Positions 13,301-25,350 of a DNA stretch of 64,000 bases are shown piece after piece. Made by a program: the position numbers and the translations under genes. How positions within the stretch are numbered: the first letter of the stretch is position 1; the number at the start of each line of letters is the position of its first letter. The notes under the pieces were generated by a model. The model was not told the DNA's origin and ran no database searches. It worked only from the letters and a program-made list of their open reading frames with translations. This DNA is from Ehretia macrophylla (lineage: Eukaryota; Streptophyta; Magnoliopsida; Boraginales; Ehretiaceae). Location of the stretch: the NCBI GenBank assembly GCA_037974665.1, contig CM075781.1, positions 33,953,235 through 34,017,234 of the forward strand, given 5' to 3'.

Positions 13301-14700
13301 ATACATCATTCCTGCTTCATCCTTGGATAAGAGATGCCTTCGTGATGAGATCCTTCACAACAAAATAATAAGAAAAAAATTCAATAGATGTTTTGTTAGC
13401 TTGACAAAATTTTGAAACAGAAATTAAATTTTGACGAATAGATGGTGCACATAAAACATTTGAAAGTGTAAAGGATCTAAAGCTAGAGAGGAGATGAGAG
13501 GAACCAGTATGAGAAATTTCAAGCCCCGAGACATCACCAAGAATGATATCATCCGGACCCTCGTAGGATTGAGCAAGGGAAAGATTATATAAGTCAGAAG
13601 TAACGTGATGCGAAGCACCAGTGTCCAATAGCCATTTGTTGGAGGATGAATTAGTTGCGGCAGTATGATTAGCCACTGGTTGATTTTGCATCAAACACTT
13701 TGCGGCATAGCATTGCTTAGCATTATGACCCCTTTTATCACAAAACTGGCAAATGATGTTAGATTTAGCACCCCCACCGTTGCCATTGTTGTTCTTGCGC
13801 CACTGATTGTTACCATTATTGTTGCGATTATTGGACTTGGAGTTGGTGTTCTGAGAGGCATTCCCATTGCGGGAGGAGCCACTTGAATAATTGCCATGAG
13901 CACGAGTATTATGAACCGTAACCAAGGACGAAGACACCCTAGTTTCATCCCTCTTAAGTGCTTCTTCATGTTCCACAAGTTTATCATGGAGTTCCTCAAA
14001 GGTAATTGGAGTATCTCTAGCACGAAGAGCAGCGGAAATATCTCTAAAGCTGTTTCCCAAGCCATTTAGAGTTTAGATAGTGAGATCATCCTCACTTAAT
14101 GGAACATCAATCAAAGCTAGTTCATCGGCAATCATCCGAATGGTCTGTAGGTAGTCGGCAACGGACTGACTGCCACGAGAAAGATTTGTGAGCCGTTCCT
14201 TCAAGTTCATAACGCGAGCACGAGACCTGCTAGCATAAAGCTTGTGAAGCTTGTCCCAAGCAGTTTTAGAGGTTTGTGCAGTGGTGAACAGCGAAGCGAC
14301 GGTGTCAGAGAGTGAAGCAAGAATAGCGTGAAGCAGTAGCTTATCTTGCCGAACCCATAATCCATAGGCGGGGTTGGGTTCTATTTTGTCACCAGTGGTG
14401 AGAGTATTTAGGGGACAGGGATGTGTGCCATCCAAAAAACCCATAAGATTATACCCAATAAGCAAGGCATCAAATTGCGCTTTCCAGGCTGGAAAATTAG
14501 AGCGGGTGAGTTTGAGTGGGAGTTGAGCAGCAGCATTGATCGCAATAATACCATCGAAGGATGGCGTAGAGGAAGGGATAGCGACAACAGTGTTGGAAGA
14601 CTGTTGCTTTGCAGCCATGGAAAGAAAAGAAAAAAAAAATTGTTGACGCAACCAGGAAAAACAAAATACTCGTTGGAGTCAAAAAATGGCTCTTATACCA

Positions 14701-14939
14701 TGTAGAGAAATGTAGTTGAGTGTAAAGATATTCAATGTTGTATATTGCTTTGTGGCTGTACAATAATTTATATAGTAAAATGTATAAGCTAAATGGATAG
14801 CTCCTAATCCTAACCATAAGCTCACGAAAGTAGATGACACAATCTGTTAGCTACAAACCATAAGTCACAGCAACAGATAGCTAAGCATTAAACAGAAAAC
14901 TACAACCCGATAGACTTGATTGTAGACTATGTCTTAACA
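14701..14939 (-). repeat. Right LTR (5' LTR) of the Copia element
   Basis: 239-bp terminal repeat with the same ends as the left copy. About 5% divergence suggests insertion roughly 2-4 million years ago under usual plant substitution rates of 0.7-1.3 per hundred million years per site. This is an estimate by eye. Confidence 0.9.
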
Positions 14940-15060
14940 CTTACAAATCTCAAAGTACTTCGCTATGAACCTTACAACTACCTCGTTGCACTAATAGACC
15001 ATCAATTATATGTTCCTAAAGGACCGAGAGTGCCATCATCGGGTCCACAACTGTAATGCC

Positions 15061-15960
15061 TCTTCTTTGTTATGGGTGTAAAAGCTTGTTGTCTTTCTGT
15101 GGATTTGGGTGGTAATCACAAAGAGAAGAGTCGCCTACAAATAATTTTTTTAAATTCTAACTTAGCTTTTCTACTTTGGTCGTCAACAAGCCTTTCTCAG
15201 TTTGTAAGTTTGCTTTTTCTAGTGAGGTCTCCATGGGTGTGAATGTCAACAAATGGGGGCTAAGAGAATTGGAAATTTGAATAAAGTGGGGGGATATCAT
15301 TAGTTCGCACTACAAAAAATAATATGTTGTTTCCTTAATCCCTTTTAAAATGTGATTTGGACCCATAATTATGTTAAAAATACTTATTTATACTTTTAAT
15401 TTAATTTAAAATGTATTTATTAAAAAATAATAATTGCTAATGCTAATTTTTAAAATTTAGTTACTACATTCCGTAGTCAATCCATCACTATATAGTCACA
15501 GTAGGTAAATTGATGACGGAATTAGCCACTGAATTCTGGGAAAAAAAAAATGTCACGTCGCCTTCAATAGTTATTTGTCAACAAAAATAAGCTCGATCCC
15601 CAAAATTTATTGTTCGTGTCTATTTTTCTTGTAGTTGGTACAAAGTCTAACATGCAGAAATTCTCCATCAATGCATAGAATGATCTAGGAATAGAAGGAT
15701 GAGTGACAAGATAGAATGGTATATACGAAAATAAAAATGTAGAAGAGTCCATAGAGTTAAGCCTGAGAAAAAAATTAATAGGCTCCGCTAGAAGTTCATT
15801 AATATTAAAGCATTAGCAGATAGAAACGATTTCTTGTTTCTTACTTCATACAACACCATTTAACCAGGAAAAGGACAAGTAGTATGACATAGCACGATGA
15901 AATCAATATAATAATAGCAAGCAAATGCTAAGAAGCATATATACCTTATATCCTCATTGT
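15061..15960. repeat. Duplicated flank matching 39928-40400
   Basis: About 15,170-15,640 matches 39,928-40,400, including GTCTCCATGGGTGTGAA and AGTCAATCCATCACTAT. It marks the right end of the block shared by the A and C neighbourhoods. No gene is seen; the rest up to 15,960 shows nothing I can assign. Confidence 0.6.
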
Positions 15961-16440
15961 TAACAATTAAAGGCAGTCACCCAAAATATAATAAAATTAA
16001 AAATAAAAAAATAAAAAATAATTATGCTTGCGCTTGGACCCAAAAAATTAAACAAATTAACATCCGGTAAATTTAAAAAATTTAAAAATTAAAACACACA
16101 TGCAAGCTGCAGGTTTGACCAAAAATAGAATACATTATAAAAAATAAATAAATAAATACACTTGTCTCGTCGACCCAAAAAAATAGAAAAATAAAAATTA
16201 AACAAACATGTGTCTTTCACCAACAATATAATACAATAAAAAAATAAAAAATACATACACTAGTTGCTTTGACCCAACAAGTTAAAAAATAAAAAATAAA
16301 CAAACATCCACCTTTGATAAAAAAATATAATAAAATAAAAAAATACAGGGAAGCTTCGACCCAAAAAATAAATTAAAAAATGGAATACACATGCGACTTG
16401 ATAAAAAAATAAATTAAATTAAAAAATGGAATACACCTCT
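15960..16440. repeat. Degenerate A-rich tandem repeat
   Basis: Units built around GACCCAAAAAA recur at about 16036, 16113, 16173, 16268 and 16356, separated by A-rich sequence with AAATAAAAAAT and ACAC words. Spacing varies from about 60 to 95 bases, so it is a decayed minisatellite and not a clean array. Confidence 0.4.
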
Positions 16441-16753
16441 GTTTCACGTGAACAGAAAAGGGGAATTTTTTAAACTAATCTGGGGTGTCAATATGATCTC
16501 TCACAGTGACATTTAGAGAAGATTAAGACTCCAAAATGAGATAATAACAATCATTCTGGTTTAAGTGATAACAAAACTTGAAACTAATTAAAAATAATAA
16601 GCACTTAAGCACATTTGTACATATGCATGACACTAAACATAAAAAAAAAAAAATTAGAACATATTATCCGTTATGGTGGAAGAGGTTATGGTGGAAGAGA
16701 TTTGGCTGAAAAGCTTAACTCGTTCTTCAGAGATAGATTAAAAATAATAAGCA

Positions 16754-18583
16754 CTTCAAGTCCCCAACTTTTTAGTATTGGTACACTTAGGACCCTTAAT
16801 TTTTAAAAATCTCTTGGGAGGTCCTTCACTAAAGAGTAATTTGGTCTTTTCAAAATAATTAAATAAAAAAGACATGTTACTTTAAAAGTAACCTCATAAA
16901 TTTGATAAATTATACACATACACCCAAAATAATAAAATAAATAACCCCAAAAACCTAACAAATTACAAACTCATTTTAACAACTCCAACCTAACACCACC
17001 ACTACCATCAATACAACTACCACCACCACGACCACTGCTACTCCCACTAACACAATACCATATTAACAACCCACAACTTTATCACCAACTCCATCACAGA
17101 CCATATGTATATACAAATTAATTTATACACACCTTAAACAAAAAGAAAAACTAATCTATATACACCTTAAGTATAAATATTAATCTATACCCACATACAG
17201 ACACATATAGATTCATTGTTTAGGGGTTGGACGTTGTGGGTAGGGCTGCAATGGTTACCACCAATTCCACCACACTTCACCATTAGTATCACCATCACTA
17301 TACATTCATTTAACATACCTATATATCAACTCCAATCCAACCATTAACATCATCACCACTACATCACATACATATTACAAACCCCACTAGCACCAACTCC
17401 ACAATCACCATAACCCATCAACTCCAACTCTAACGACAACCACGACACAAATTCGACCACCAACACCATCACTACCAAATACACATTAACAACCCCTACC
17501 CTTAAAAATCGCATCCCCTACACCCATGGTAGTGGTATAAATGGTGGTGATGGGGAGAGTTTATAATTTGTTATTTTTTCTGGGGTATTTTTAATTTTTT
17601 GGGTGATTGTATAATAACTTTATGAAATTAGTTTAAAATTAATTTATTTCTTTTATTCAATTATTTTAGAACAAGACCAAATTACTCTTTGGTCAAAGAC
17701 CTTCCAAGAGATTTTTAAAAATTAAGGGACCTAAGGTAGTGATTGGTACAATTGAATGAATTTGGACAGGAATGCAATGAACTAAGGAATGGAATGAACT
17801 TGGGAATGAGAATGACATACTTGATATACTCTCAGAATGAAGATAAGAATGAATATATTGATTACAAACCCATATTTGGTAGTCAGTATACAAGAATAGT
17901 AATGATTGCTTATATAATATGATAGGATTACCCTTTTATTATTATAGTATTAAAAATAAAAATAAACATAAACATAACCATAAACAACATAAATATAATA
18001 AATAATAATAATAATAATAATTATTATTATTATTATTATATTGTTATTATTATTATTATTTTTAATTTATTATTATTATTATTGTTACTTTATTTCTATT
18101 TTTACTTTTATTTTTATTATTATGATTATGGTAATTATTATTATTTTTATTTTTATTATTTTCATAATAATGACAATAATTATTATTTTATTTTATTATA
18201 ATAATAATAATTATTATTATTATTATTTGTTATTTTATTTTTATTTTTATAATTTTTTTATTTTTATACTAATAATAATTTTGATTATTATTGCAAAAGA
18301 AACTATATATAAAAGTTATATTTTTATGGGGGTATGTTAGTTATTTTAGAAATAAATCAATTCCCAAGCACATGAGAATGGGCTAATCTCATGCGTTGCT
18401 CTAGAATGACTAATCTCATGTATGAAGAAATGAGATTACCTTGAGAATGAGATTCTCAAGTTTATTTCTTCATATCAAGTATGAGAATTGAATAGAGTTG
18501 AGAATAACATTTCATTTTTAACCATATTTTAGTATACCAATCACTACCTAAGTGTTTCAATATTAAAAGGCTAGGGACTTGAA
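16754..18583. mobile_element. Long-TIR DNA transposon, non-autonomous, with nested MITE
   Basis: Terminal inverted repeats of about 130 bp: the left arm begins TTCAAGTCCC near 16756 and runs through ACTTAGGACCCTTAATTTT; the right arm reads the same inverted and ends GGGACTTGAA near 18582. The right arm is interrupted by a Harbinger-like MITE (17735-18548), which is therefore younger. The interior (about 16,920-17,640) is C/A-rich on the + strand with CCACCAC words and has no transposase. Long arms suggest a Mutator-type element, but I could not identify a clear target duplication. Confidence 0.6.
17735..18548. mobile_element. PIF/Harbinger-like MITE with internal ATT microsatellite
   Basis: 814-bp element with ends GGTAGTGATTGGTA and its inverse TACCAATCACTACC, flanked by TAA at 17732-17734 and 18549-18551, the usual target of Harbinger/Tourist elements. 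The arms contain GAATGAGAAT-type repeats; the centre (about 17,990-18,290) is almost pure ATT/AAT trinucleotide repeat. It lies inside the right arm of the larger transposon. A related element sits at 46122-46891. Confidence 0.75.
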
Positions 18584-20489
18584 TATCTTATTCCCAGAGT
18601 TGCAAAGAAAGTGAAGAGTTGCCAAGAGAACATGAAGAGTTGCTCAGAGAAAATGAAGAGAAAGTCAGAGGTGGGCGGTTTTGGAGAGTAATTATGCAAG
18701 GACATAATTGTAAATGCATATCATTATTTTTTATGAATAAGGATAATTTCGTGATTGCACAGTAGAAGGATATAAAGGACTTTTCAGTCTTACTTTATTT
18801 CGTAAAAGGGAAATTATGTTCATTCCACTATATCAACGTCCCAAATTCATAAGGCAGCCACGTTGGCAACCTCATAGAAGATGAATCAATTTTTATTTTT
18901 TTTTGGTCTTAGATACAACAATTACGGCTGACAAAACAAGAGGACGTGGCAGCGGACCAATGGTTCCTCTTGTCTTAAGCCACAATGATTTTTTTTTTTC
19001 TTTCTTTTTTTGCGTTTGTCTTAAATACAGTAGCCATTGGTCCATGACCAATAAAGACAGACCAATAATCCCACCCCTGGAATGATAAACGGAAAAGTAC
19101 TCCAATGACTTGCTTTATGAAGTCTTCGGACCCACCTCACCGTTGTTTTTTTAGGTAGCTTTTTCTTCACCATAATGTCTGAAATCTTCCAATATGTTGT
19201 ATGCTTTGTTTGCTTTTAGCTTCAATAAGAAAGATTAGTTTATTCCTCCATTGCACAACTATTGTGTAACAGTTCAATACATCTCCATAATTCAATGGTA
19301 GTCAGTCGTCACTATGTACTCCATTTTCCCTTCTATTATCATTCGCTTCAGTAATCTAGTGAGATGCTTTTTTGGAAAATGAAGAATTTAAGTTCCAAAT
19401 TGGTAAAGTTAGACAACAACCATTTTCACCTATAGTTGTAATTCAAAATGCATTTGTCGAGTCCATAAACGAATATAATAGAACTTTTTTCTAACTAACT
19501 CAAATTTCAAATTATCAAAATGGTATTGCCACCACACATTAATATTTAAATGTAATATCATAATCTCGTTTTACGTATATGTCTACGTGCAATGTCTTAA
19601 TCTACCTCACATGAAGAGACGAGTTGAGTAATTCATAAATGAATATAATAAACTCTAAGTGATAAATTGATAGTATCATACACGCAACATGTGAAAACTA
19701 CACCTCCATGCCCATATTGTCCTTACGCACTCTCGTCCCAGTCACCAAATTTTTCTTGTCATAAGTTTGAATTTTCTTTTATTGGAATGTAGTGTGATTG
19801 TCATTTTCTTTGATTTTTCTTTTTTGATCCTTTTCTTTGATTCGCTTTCCTGTTTTAATCTATGGTCAGAGTAAGGTCTATCATTTGATATTTCTATATA
19901 CTTGTATCACTTGACTTGTCTCATCAGTTGATCGCCTCAGTTGTTTGTTATATCTATCTAACACACATCCCTTTAAGTGGAATCCCATTTTTATAACCAC
20001 GATAGGTAATACGTGAATGGATGGATATGATTAGATCAAAATTATGTTATCCTAAAATTAATTAGTACTAGGAGTAATAGTTTAGAATCTAATATTGAGG
20101 TCTTAGAATTTATGATTTTTAATATAGGATAAATTATATATTCTGACAAAAATCTTTTGTATTTACTGAAATAAATGATGATAGAAGGGAATTAATGAAT
20201 GAGCATTGTTCTATGTCACTCTTTCATCTTTCTTCATATAAATTGAGTTTTTAGTACATATGTGGATACGATTTTTCATCCATTTTAAATGGCCATCTGA
20301 AGTAATAGTGCTACTTTTTATAATTATTGGGGACCAAATTGAAAAAAATATGTCAAAATTAAGGACCAATAGTGAAACTTATCTTAGTCTTTATGTACAT
20401 ACCTCATACGCCATGGAAACTGTTAGTGCTTCTTGCGACATGAGTTGGGAAAGAAGAACAGCTTCAAATTAAAGCACCATCCTGCTACC
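18584..20489. other. Intergenic region and putative CRK-B promoter
   Basis: No gene is seen. From about 19,680 the sequence resembles the upstream regions of CRK-D (about 40,960-41,340) and CRK-E (44,790-44,870): each has a TATTGTCCTTAC-like or AAGGTCTATCATTTGATATT-like stretch. This shared leader is the likely ancestral CRK promoter. The last 100 bases also match the leaders of the two B-type exon fragments. Confidence 0.45.
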
Positions 20490-21786
20490 ATGGTGCACTG
20501 TTGCTCTTCTAGATGCCCTGCCATGAAGGTCTTCCTTGCGCTTTATGTGTTTTGGTTTCTCATCTTTATTACCGAAGCTGCACCCACCGATGAGTTCGAC
20601 TCATGCTCAAACAGAACTACTTATACTCCAAATAGCACCTATCAGGTTAATCTCAATAGCCTTCTCTCTATCCTTTCTTCTAACAATACTCGCAACAACT
20701 TGTTTTACAATGCAACGGCAGGCAACAGTGCCCCTGACAGAGCTTATGGCTTATTTATGTGTCGCGGGGATGTTACGTTTGATACTTGTCACGATTGTGT
20801 AGTAACAGCTACAAGAGAAATAGTACAGAGGTGCCCCAAGCAGAAGAGAGCATATATATGGTATAATGAGTGCATGTTACGTTATGACAATTAACTCATT
20901 TTTTAGCATCATGGAGCTAAAGCCTATAGGGTTTGTGTGGAATTTATTGAATTTGACATATGATGGAGATAGTCGTCCTCTGATGGAAGACTTGGGAAAT
21001 GCTTTCGATAAAATAGCTACTCGTGCTTCAAGTGATGAATCCGCCATTAATGGTGAACAACTGAAAGGTTTTCCAACAGGGGAGACTAATTTCAGAGACA
21101 TCCTTACACTATATATTCTAGTCCAGTGCACCCCAGATATATCAGGGACTGATTGTTATCGGTGCTTACATGCACTTTTTAGCCGCGAGATATGAGATGT
21201 ACCAATTTTACAACAATATTACCTCAGCAGCAGCGCCGTTGCCATCGCCTACGCTCGCACTTCCTCCTCCAGGAGGTAAAGCTTCCGAAGCTTTGGCTGC
21301 GGCCAATTTTAGTTTATGGATTTCATGTCTGAATGTTTTTAATTTTTCTATTAGGCAATTTCATTCCATCGCTGGTGAAACATCATTAATGATACAATTA
21401 GGATTAGCCGATCAAATTGGTTTAGTGCTGGTTAGATCAAATTTGATTCTATTTCTTCATCATGTCTAGTGTATTAGATTTTGTAAGCAAGGGCAGAACT
21501 AAGATTTTTTGGGTTATAAAACAATTTATTAGTTATACTAATTTTTTTTCCCAACAGTGGGGCCTAATTAGTTTTTGGACTAAAAGAATATATATTTAAA
21601 TTGGTATTTGGAGCCAATTGAAAAATTACATAAATATTAAAAAAAACTTTTTGGGTCCAAAGAAAACTGTATCCCCTGCTAGTAAGCAGACATCCTGGTA
21701 CTGTCTGAACAACCTAGTAAAAGTACATGCAATTAGCTGTACAACTATGTGGGATGTCACTCCATTCCACTAATATGCACAAGTAT

Positions 21787-22349
21787 TGTAACATCTTACA
21801 TTAATGAAAAATAGTGTGTTTGTGTAATTTATAATTGAGTGTTATGGATATAAGAAATAATTTGAGTTAATCATTTTAATTTAGTAGAAAAGAAACTCAA
21901 TTAGTTATTTTTTAAATGCCTACACAATACCAGTCTCGTCTGTAGACTTGAGAGTTTGGATTCGGGACGTGACATAATGATATTTAGAGCAGGTCACTAG
22001 CCGATACAGGAACTAAGTGTTATCTTGGACCCATAGGAGCCACCTAGCTTTAAAATTCTATACTGCCTGGTTGGTCATGGTGTGTGTGCCCCTAATGAGA
22101 ACATCAAGTCCTTAATTGGGAGTGTATGTGACATCCCACATCAGTGAGAGATAGTGTGTTTATGTGGTTTATAAGTGGGCGGTAGAAGATAGTGTGTTTG
22201 TGTAATTTATAAGTGAACGTTGTGAGTATAACGAATAACTTAGGTTAACCATTTTCAGCCAGTAGAAAAGAGATCAAAGTAGTTATTTTTTTATATCTAC
22301 AATACCAATCTTGCTTGCAGGATTAGGGATTTGGGCTCGAAACGTAACA
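21787..22349 (+). mobile_element. TRIM: miniature LTR retrotransposon in intron 1 of CRK-B
   Basis: 563-bp element flanked by AGTAT at 21782-21786 and 22350-22354. Two related LTRs, 21787-21974 and 22127-22349, both start TGTRACATC and end ACGTRACA. Between them lie a primer-site-like stretch (TGATATTTAGAGC, compare TGGTATCAGAGC), about 150 bp without coding capacity, and a purine tract (TTGGGAGTG). This is the layout of a terminal-repeat retrotransposon in miniature. The LTRs are well diverged, so it is old. It is non-autonomous by nature. Confidence 0.75.
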
Positions 22350-24656
22350 AGTATAGTTTTATAGCTTTACTACAGCAATTTTAGAAGTTATATAGGATAA
22401 GAAGTACTAGTAAATTACGGTGCATTAATTGATCAATTAGGATCGTAGGATGATTCAGGATTTAATATTTGGATTTGGATCTCCACATAAAATTATAACG
22501 TTAGAAGAGCGTTCCAATTGTGATAAATTGTACATGCATTTATGAAGATCAAATAATTTGAATATTTTATCATCATTAGATCTCACTCATAACGTTATTT
22601 GTCATGAGATAATCCAAACTTTGCTATCTATTCCGTTTGATAGCATATGCAAAGGCACCATGAGGTTAATATATATAGAAATGCTAATTGCAAAGAAAGA
22701 AAGTCAATCTTTGGCCAAAGTTAGACTTTACTTATCTTCTTTGCATTGATGCAGGAAACGAAAGATTATCAGCAAAGTTGGTTATAGCTATTGTTGACCG
22801 TGTGGTTGTTTGTATTTTGCTGTTTACCTTGGGCTTTTGTTTCCTAAGAAGAAGAGCAAAGAAGTATGATCCCATACAGGAGGCAACAGGTGAAATTCAA
22901 GAATCAAAATGGATTTCTTTTCTGATTAATGTTTCTCTGAATTTTTAACATTCAGGTATGGCTTTGATATCTGACATAGATGGAAATGGATTATCAAAAG
23001 CTGAATCTTTGCAATATGATTTAAGTACCATTGGGGCTGCTACAAACAACTTCTCTGCTGAAAACAGAGTAGGTAAGGGTGGATTTGGCGAAGTGTTCAA
23101 GGTAAAGTTAATTAGTTTAATTTAACTAGAGCTGTGTTGTAACCATTCTTGTCCATTCTTAACATTCTCCGAGAAGAACTTTAATGGTGGATATATACAT
23201 TCAGGGTACACTTTCTAATGGGCAAGAGGTAGCTGTGAAAAGGCTATCCAAAGGTTCAGGGCAAGGTGTACAAGAATTTAAGAATGAAGTTGTTCTTATT
23301 GCCAAGCTTCAACACAGAAATCTCGTAAGACTAATAGGATTTTGCTTGGAGCGAGAAGAAAAAATCCTTATCTATGAGTTTATGTCGAACAAAAGCCTTG
23401 ACTACTTTCTTTTTGGTTCGTATTTAGTTCTATTTATGATATTTCTAGTTTGAAGAGTTTGGTAAAATGAGTTTTATTGATACTAAAACTTAAATATCTT
23501 TGTTCATTGTAAACATTCAGAGAACCAACGATTATTAGACTGGTCAACACGTTACAAGATCATCAGAGGAATAGATTTAGGGATTCTTTACCTACATGAA
23601 CATTCTCGTCTTAGAATCATACATCGAGATCTCAAAGCTAGTAATATCCTATTAGATGGAGAAATGAATCCTAAGATATCAAATTTTGGTATGACAAGAA
23701 TGTTTGGTATTGACCAATTTCAAGCAAATATGAACAGAGTTGTTGGGACCTTGTAAGTTGTGCTTAGATTTTCTGTTTGTAGCTTGATCAATAGCATAAA
23801 CGCCCTACTGTCTTCTTCTTAAGTGTTAACATCTTTCAATAGTATGTCATTTGCTCAGGTCATTTGATTTTTCTAGCATACTTTTCTCTTCATTTTCCAA
23901 TTTTTTTTGTCGATAACTATTTCTAGTAACTATCATAAAAGATGTCAACCACAAATTTTACCCAGTTTGGTTGATGATTCCTACATGATTGCTTCTACTT
24001 GTAGTGGTTACATAGCACCAGAGTATATTATGCATGGTCAATTCTCTATCAAGTCTGATGTTTTCAGTTTTGGTGTTCTAACACTTGAGATTGTAAGTGG
24101 AAAGAAAAGCAATAGCTTCTATCAATCAGGAGGCTCCGATAACCTTCTCAGCCAAGTGAGTACAAATGCCTTTTTAAGTTTTTTTTGCTAAGTAAAATCT
24201 TTTGAATCCCGACTCCATTTTTCCCACTAACTAATTAGATTACGACTAGTGAACAAACTTAGTTGACGAACGTAGTTTATACGCTGGAATTGTCCTTCAT
24301 TCCAAGGCATAGCTATGCCTTTTAAGTTGACAAGCCATATAGTACGATAAATTTTCTACAACGTAGTTCAAATGATAAACTACATATCCTTACCATCATT
24401 AGGACGAACATTGCAGGCCTGGAAGCATTGGAAGGATGGCACATCTCTGGACTTCATCGATCCCACTTTAGGAGATTCTGCTGTACTCAGAAATTAAGTA
24501 ATTCAATGTATAAACATTGGCTTACTCTGTGTGCAAGAACATGCTCATGAGAGACCTACCATGGCATCAGTGGTTCATATGCTCAATAGTCGTTCTTCCG
24601 TTACTTTACCATTACCTCAGCAACCTGCATTCTTTCTTGGTAGCAAAACAAAGAGC

Positions 24657-25251
24657 AGGGTCGTCTCAAAGAATTTAGGGACCTTGGGCGATCATCTAAA
24701 TAGGGACCTTAATAATTAAGTTTTTTCTCAATTAAAAAAAAAAATTCTAAATTTTCTACTAAAATAATCATTACAAATAAAAGGACATTTATCAAATGTT
24801 CTTTCTCTTTATTAAGTCTTTTTTTTCAGCATATTTCTTGGGCCTTAATAATTAAGCTTTATTAAGTCTATTGCATATAAGAACAATTAATAATAAAAAA
24901 ATGAATATAAGTAAAAATATTAATTATTTCAAGTTAAGATATATATAAATATGTAAACAATATCAAAATTTATCACATAAAAAAATTAAAAAAAAGGGTT
25001 AAATGTATACCTTTATGTTTTTTTTCTTGGGATAGCCCTACTTTCTTATATTATATGCAAAATTAATATCACAATAAACAAAAATCGTTTAAATGCTGGC
25101 CTTCAATAGTTTGGTCTTCAATAGTTCAAAAATCGATTAAGTGCTGACTGTTTGGCATTCTTTTACTAAGTTAGTATTATTATTATTTTTATCTTGGAGC
25201 CCCCAAGCTAAGGGGGCCTTGGGCATAAGCCCATAGCTTGGGCTGGGTCTG
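24657..25251. mobile_element. hAT-like non-autonomous transposon in exon 7 of CRK-B
   Basis: 595-bp insertion with ends CAGGGTCGTC and GGCTGGGTCTG, flanked by 8-bp duplications ACAAAGAG (24649-24656) and ACAAAGAC (25252-25259). CAG...CTG ends and an 8-bp target are typical of hAT elements. Subterminal sequence on both sides carries CCTTGGGC-type words in inverted orientation. No transposase is seen. The CRK reading frame continues after the second duplication to the family's usual C terminus. Confidence 0.8.
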
Positions 25252-25350
25252 ACAAAGACTATGCTAATGTGGCAACAATCGGATAGCAAGTCAACACCAA
25301 CGCCATGGTCCGTGAATGAAGTATCAATTAGTGAATTTTACCCAAGATAG

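Larger units (their letters stand above)
10118..14939 (-). mobile_element. Ty1/Copia retrotransposon, nearly complete, broken
   Basis: Copia element of 4822 bp flanked by CTTAC at 10113-10117 and 14940-14944. Both LTRs are present. Next to the right-hand (5') LTR is a primer site reading TGGTATAAGAGCC on the minus strand, close to that of initiator-Met tRNA; next to the left LTR is a purine tract (GCGGGGGCA). Domains in element order on the minus strand: gag about 14,600-13,750 with a CQFC...GHNAKQC zinc knuckle, protease near 13,620, GAG-pre-integrase and integrase about 13,250-12,200, reverse transcriptase about 11,880-11,000 with YVDD, and RNase H about 10,850-10,400. The gag style suggests the Ale/Retrofit lineage, which is inference. 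The coding region has about four breaks. Confidence 0.93.
10042..15060 (+). pseudogene. B-type CRK first-exon fragment, split by Copia
   Basis: An ATG at 10042 opens MFCCSSRCNILKVLLALWFL, a signal-peptide-like start closely matching CRK-B (MVHCCSSRC, then KVFLALYVFWFL) and the fragment at 38539. After about 25 codons a 4.8-kb Copia interrupts it at 10118; host sequence resumes at 14945 and matches 38620-38740. No DUF26 cysteine motif follows in either copy, so this is a promoter plus signal-peptide relic that was already truncated before the duplication. The host segments are 10042-10117 and 14945-15060. Not expected to make a receptor. Confidence 0.65.
20490..25350 (+). pseudogene. Cysteine-rich receptor-like kinase B, pseudogene
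   Basis: Seven exons: 20490-21275, 22755-22889, 22956-23101, 23205-23415, 23521-23752, 24005-24155 and 24417-25350. Exon 1 gives a signal peptide (KVFLALYVFWFLIFITEA) and two DUF26 domains; the first has C-X8-C-X2-C (CRGDVTFDTCHDC). A TAA at 20892-20894 with a one-base shift follows RYDN, and near 21,175-21,190 the second DUF26 loses its CC...GG...SC segment. Exon 2 holds the membrane helix. The kinase keeps GKGGFGEVF, the VAVKR lysine, [10 protein letters not shown] and APE, but DFG is NFG (AAT at 23682). Exon 7 has a TAA at 24492 and a 595-bp hAT-like insertion, beyond which the tail VNEVSISEFYPR resumes and ends at 25350. It is more distant from A, C and E than they are from each other. 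Clearly dead as a full receptor kinase. Confidence 0.87.

Noticed and set aside
13665-13886. 73-codon hydrophobic + strand frame
   Set aside because: Antisense shadow of the Asn-rich gag C-terminal region of the Copia element.
15960-16440. CRISPR-like regularly spaced repeat
   Set aside because: Units are degenerate, spacing varies and the genome is a plant; it is a decayed A-rich minisatellite.
18041-18340. Open frame rich in Ile, Tyr and Phe
   Set aside because: It is a translation of the ATT trinucleotide core of the MITE at 17735-18548, with no domain or gene structure.
20490-24719. CRK-B as a functional gene
   Set aside because: Stops in exons 1 and 7, loss of part of the second DUF26, NFG for DFG and a transposon in the last exon.
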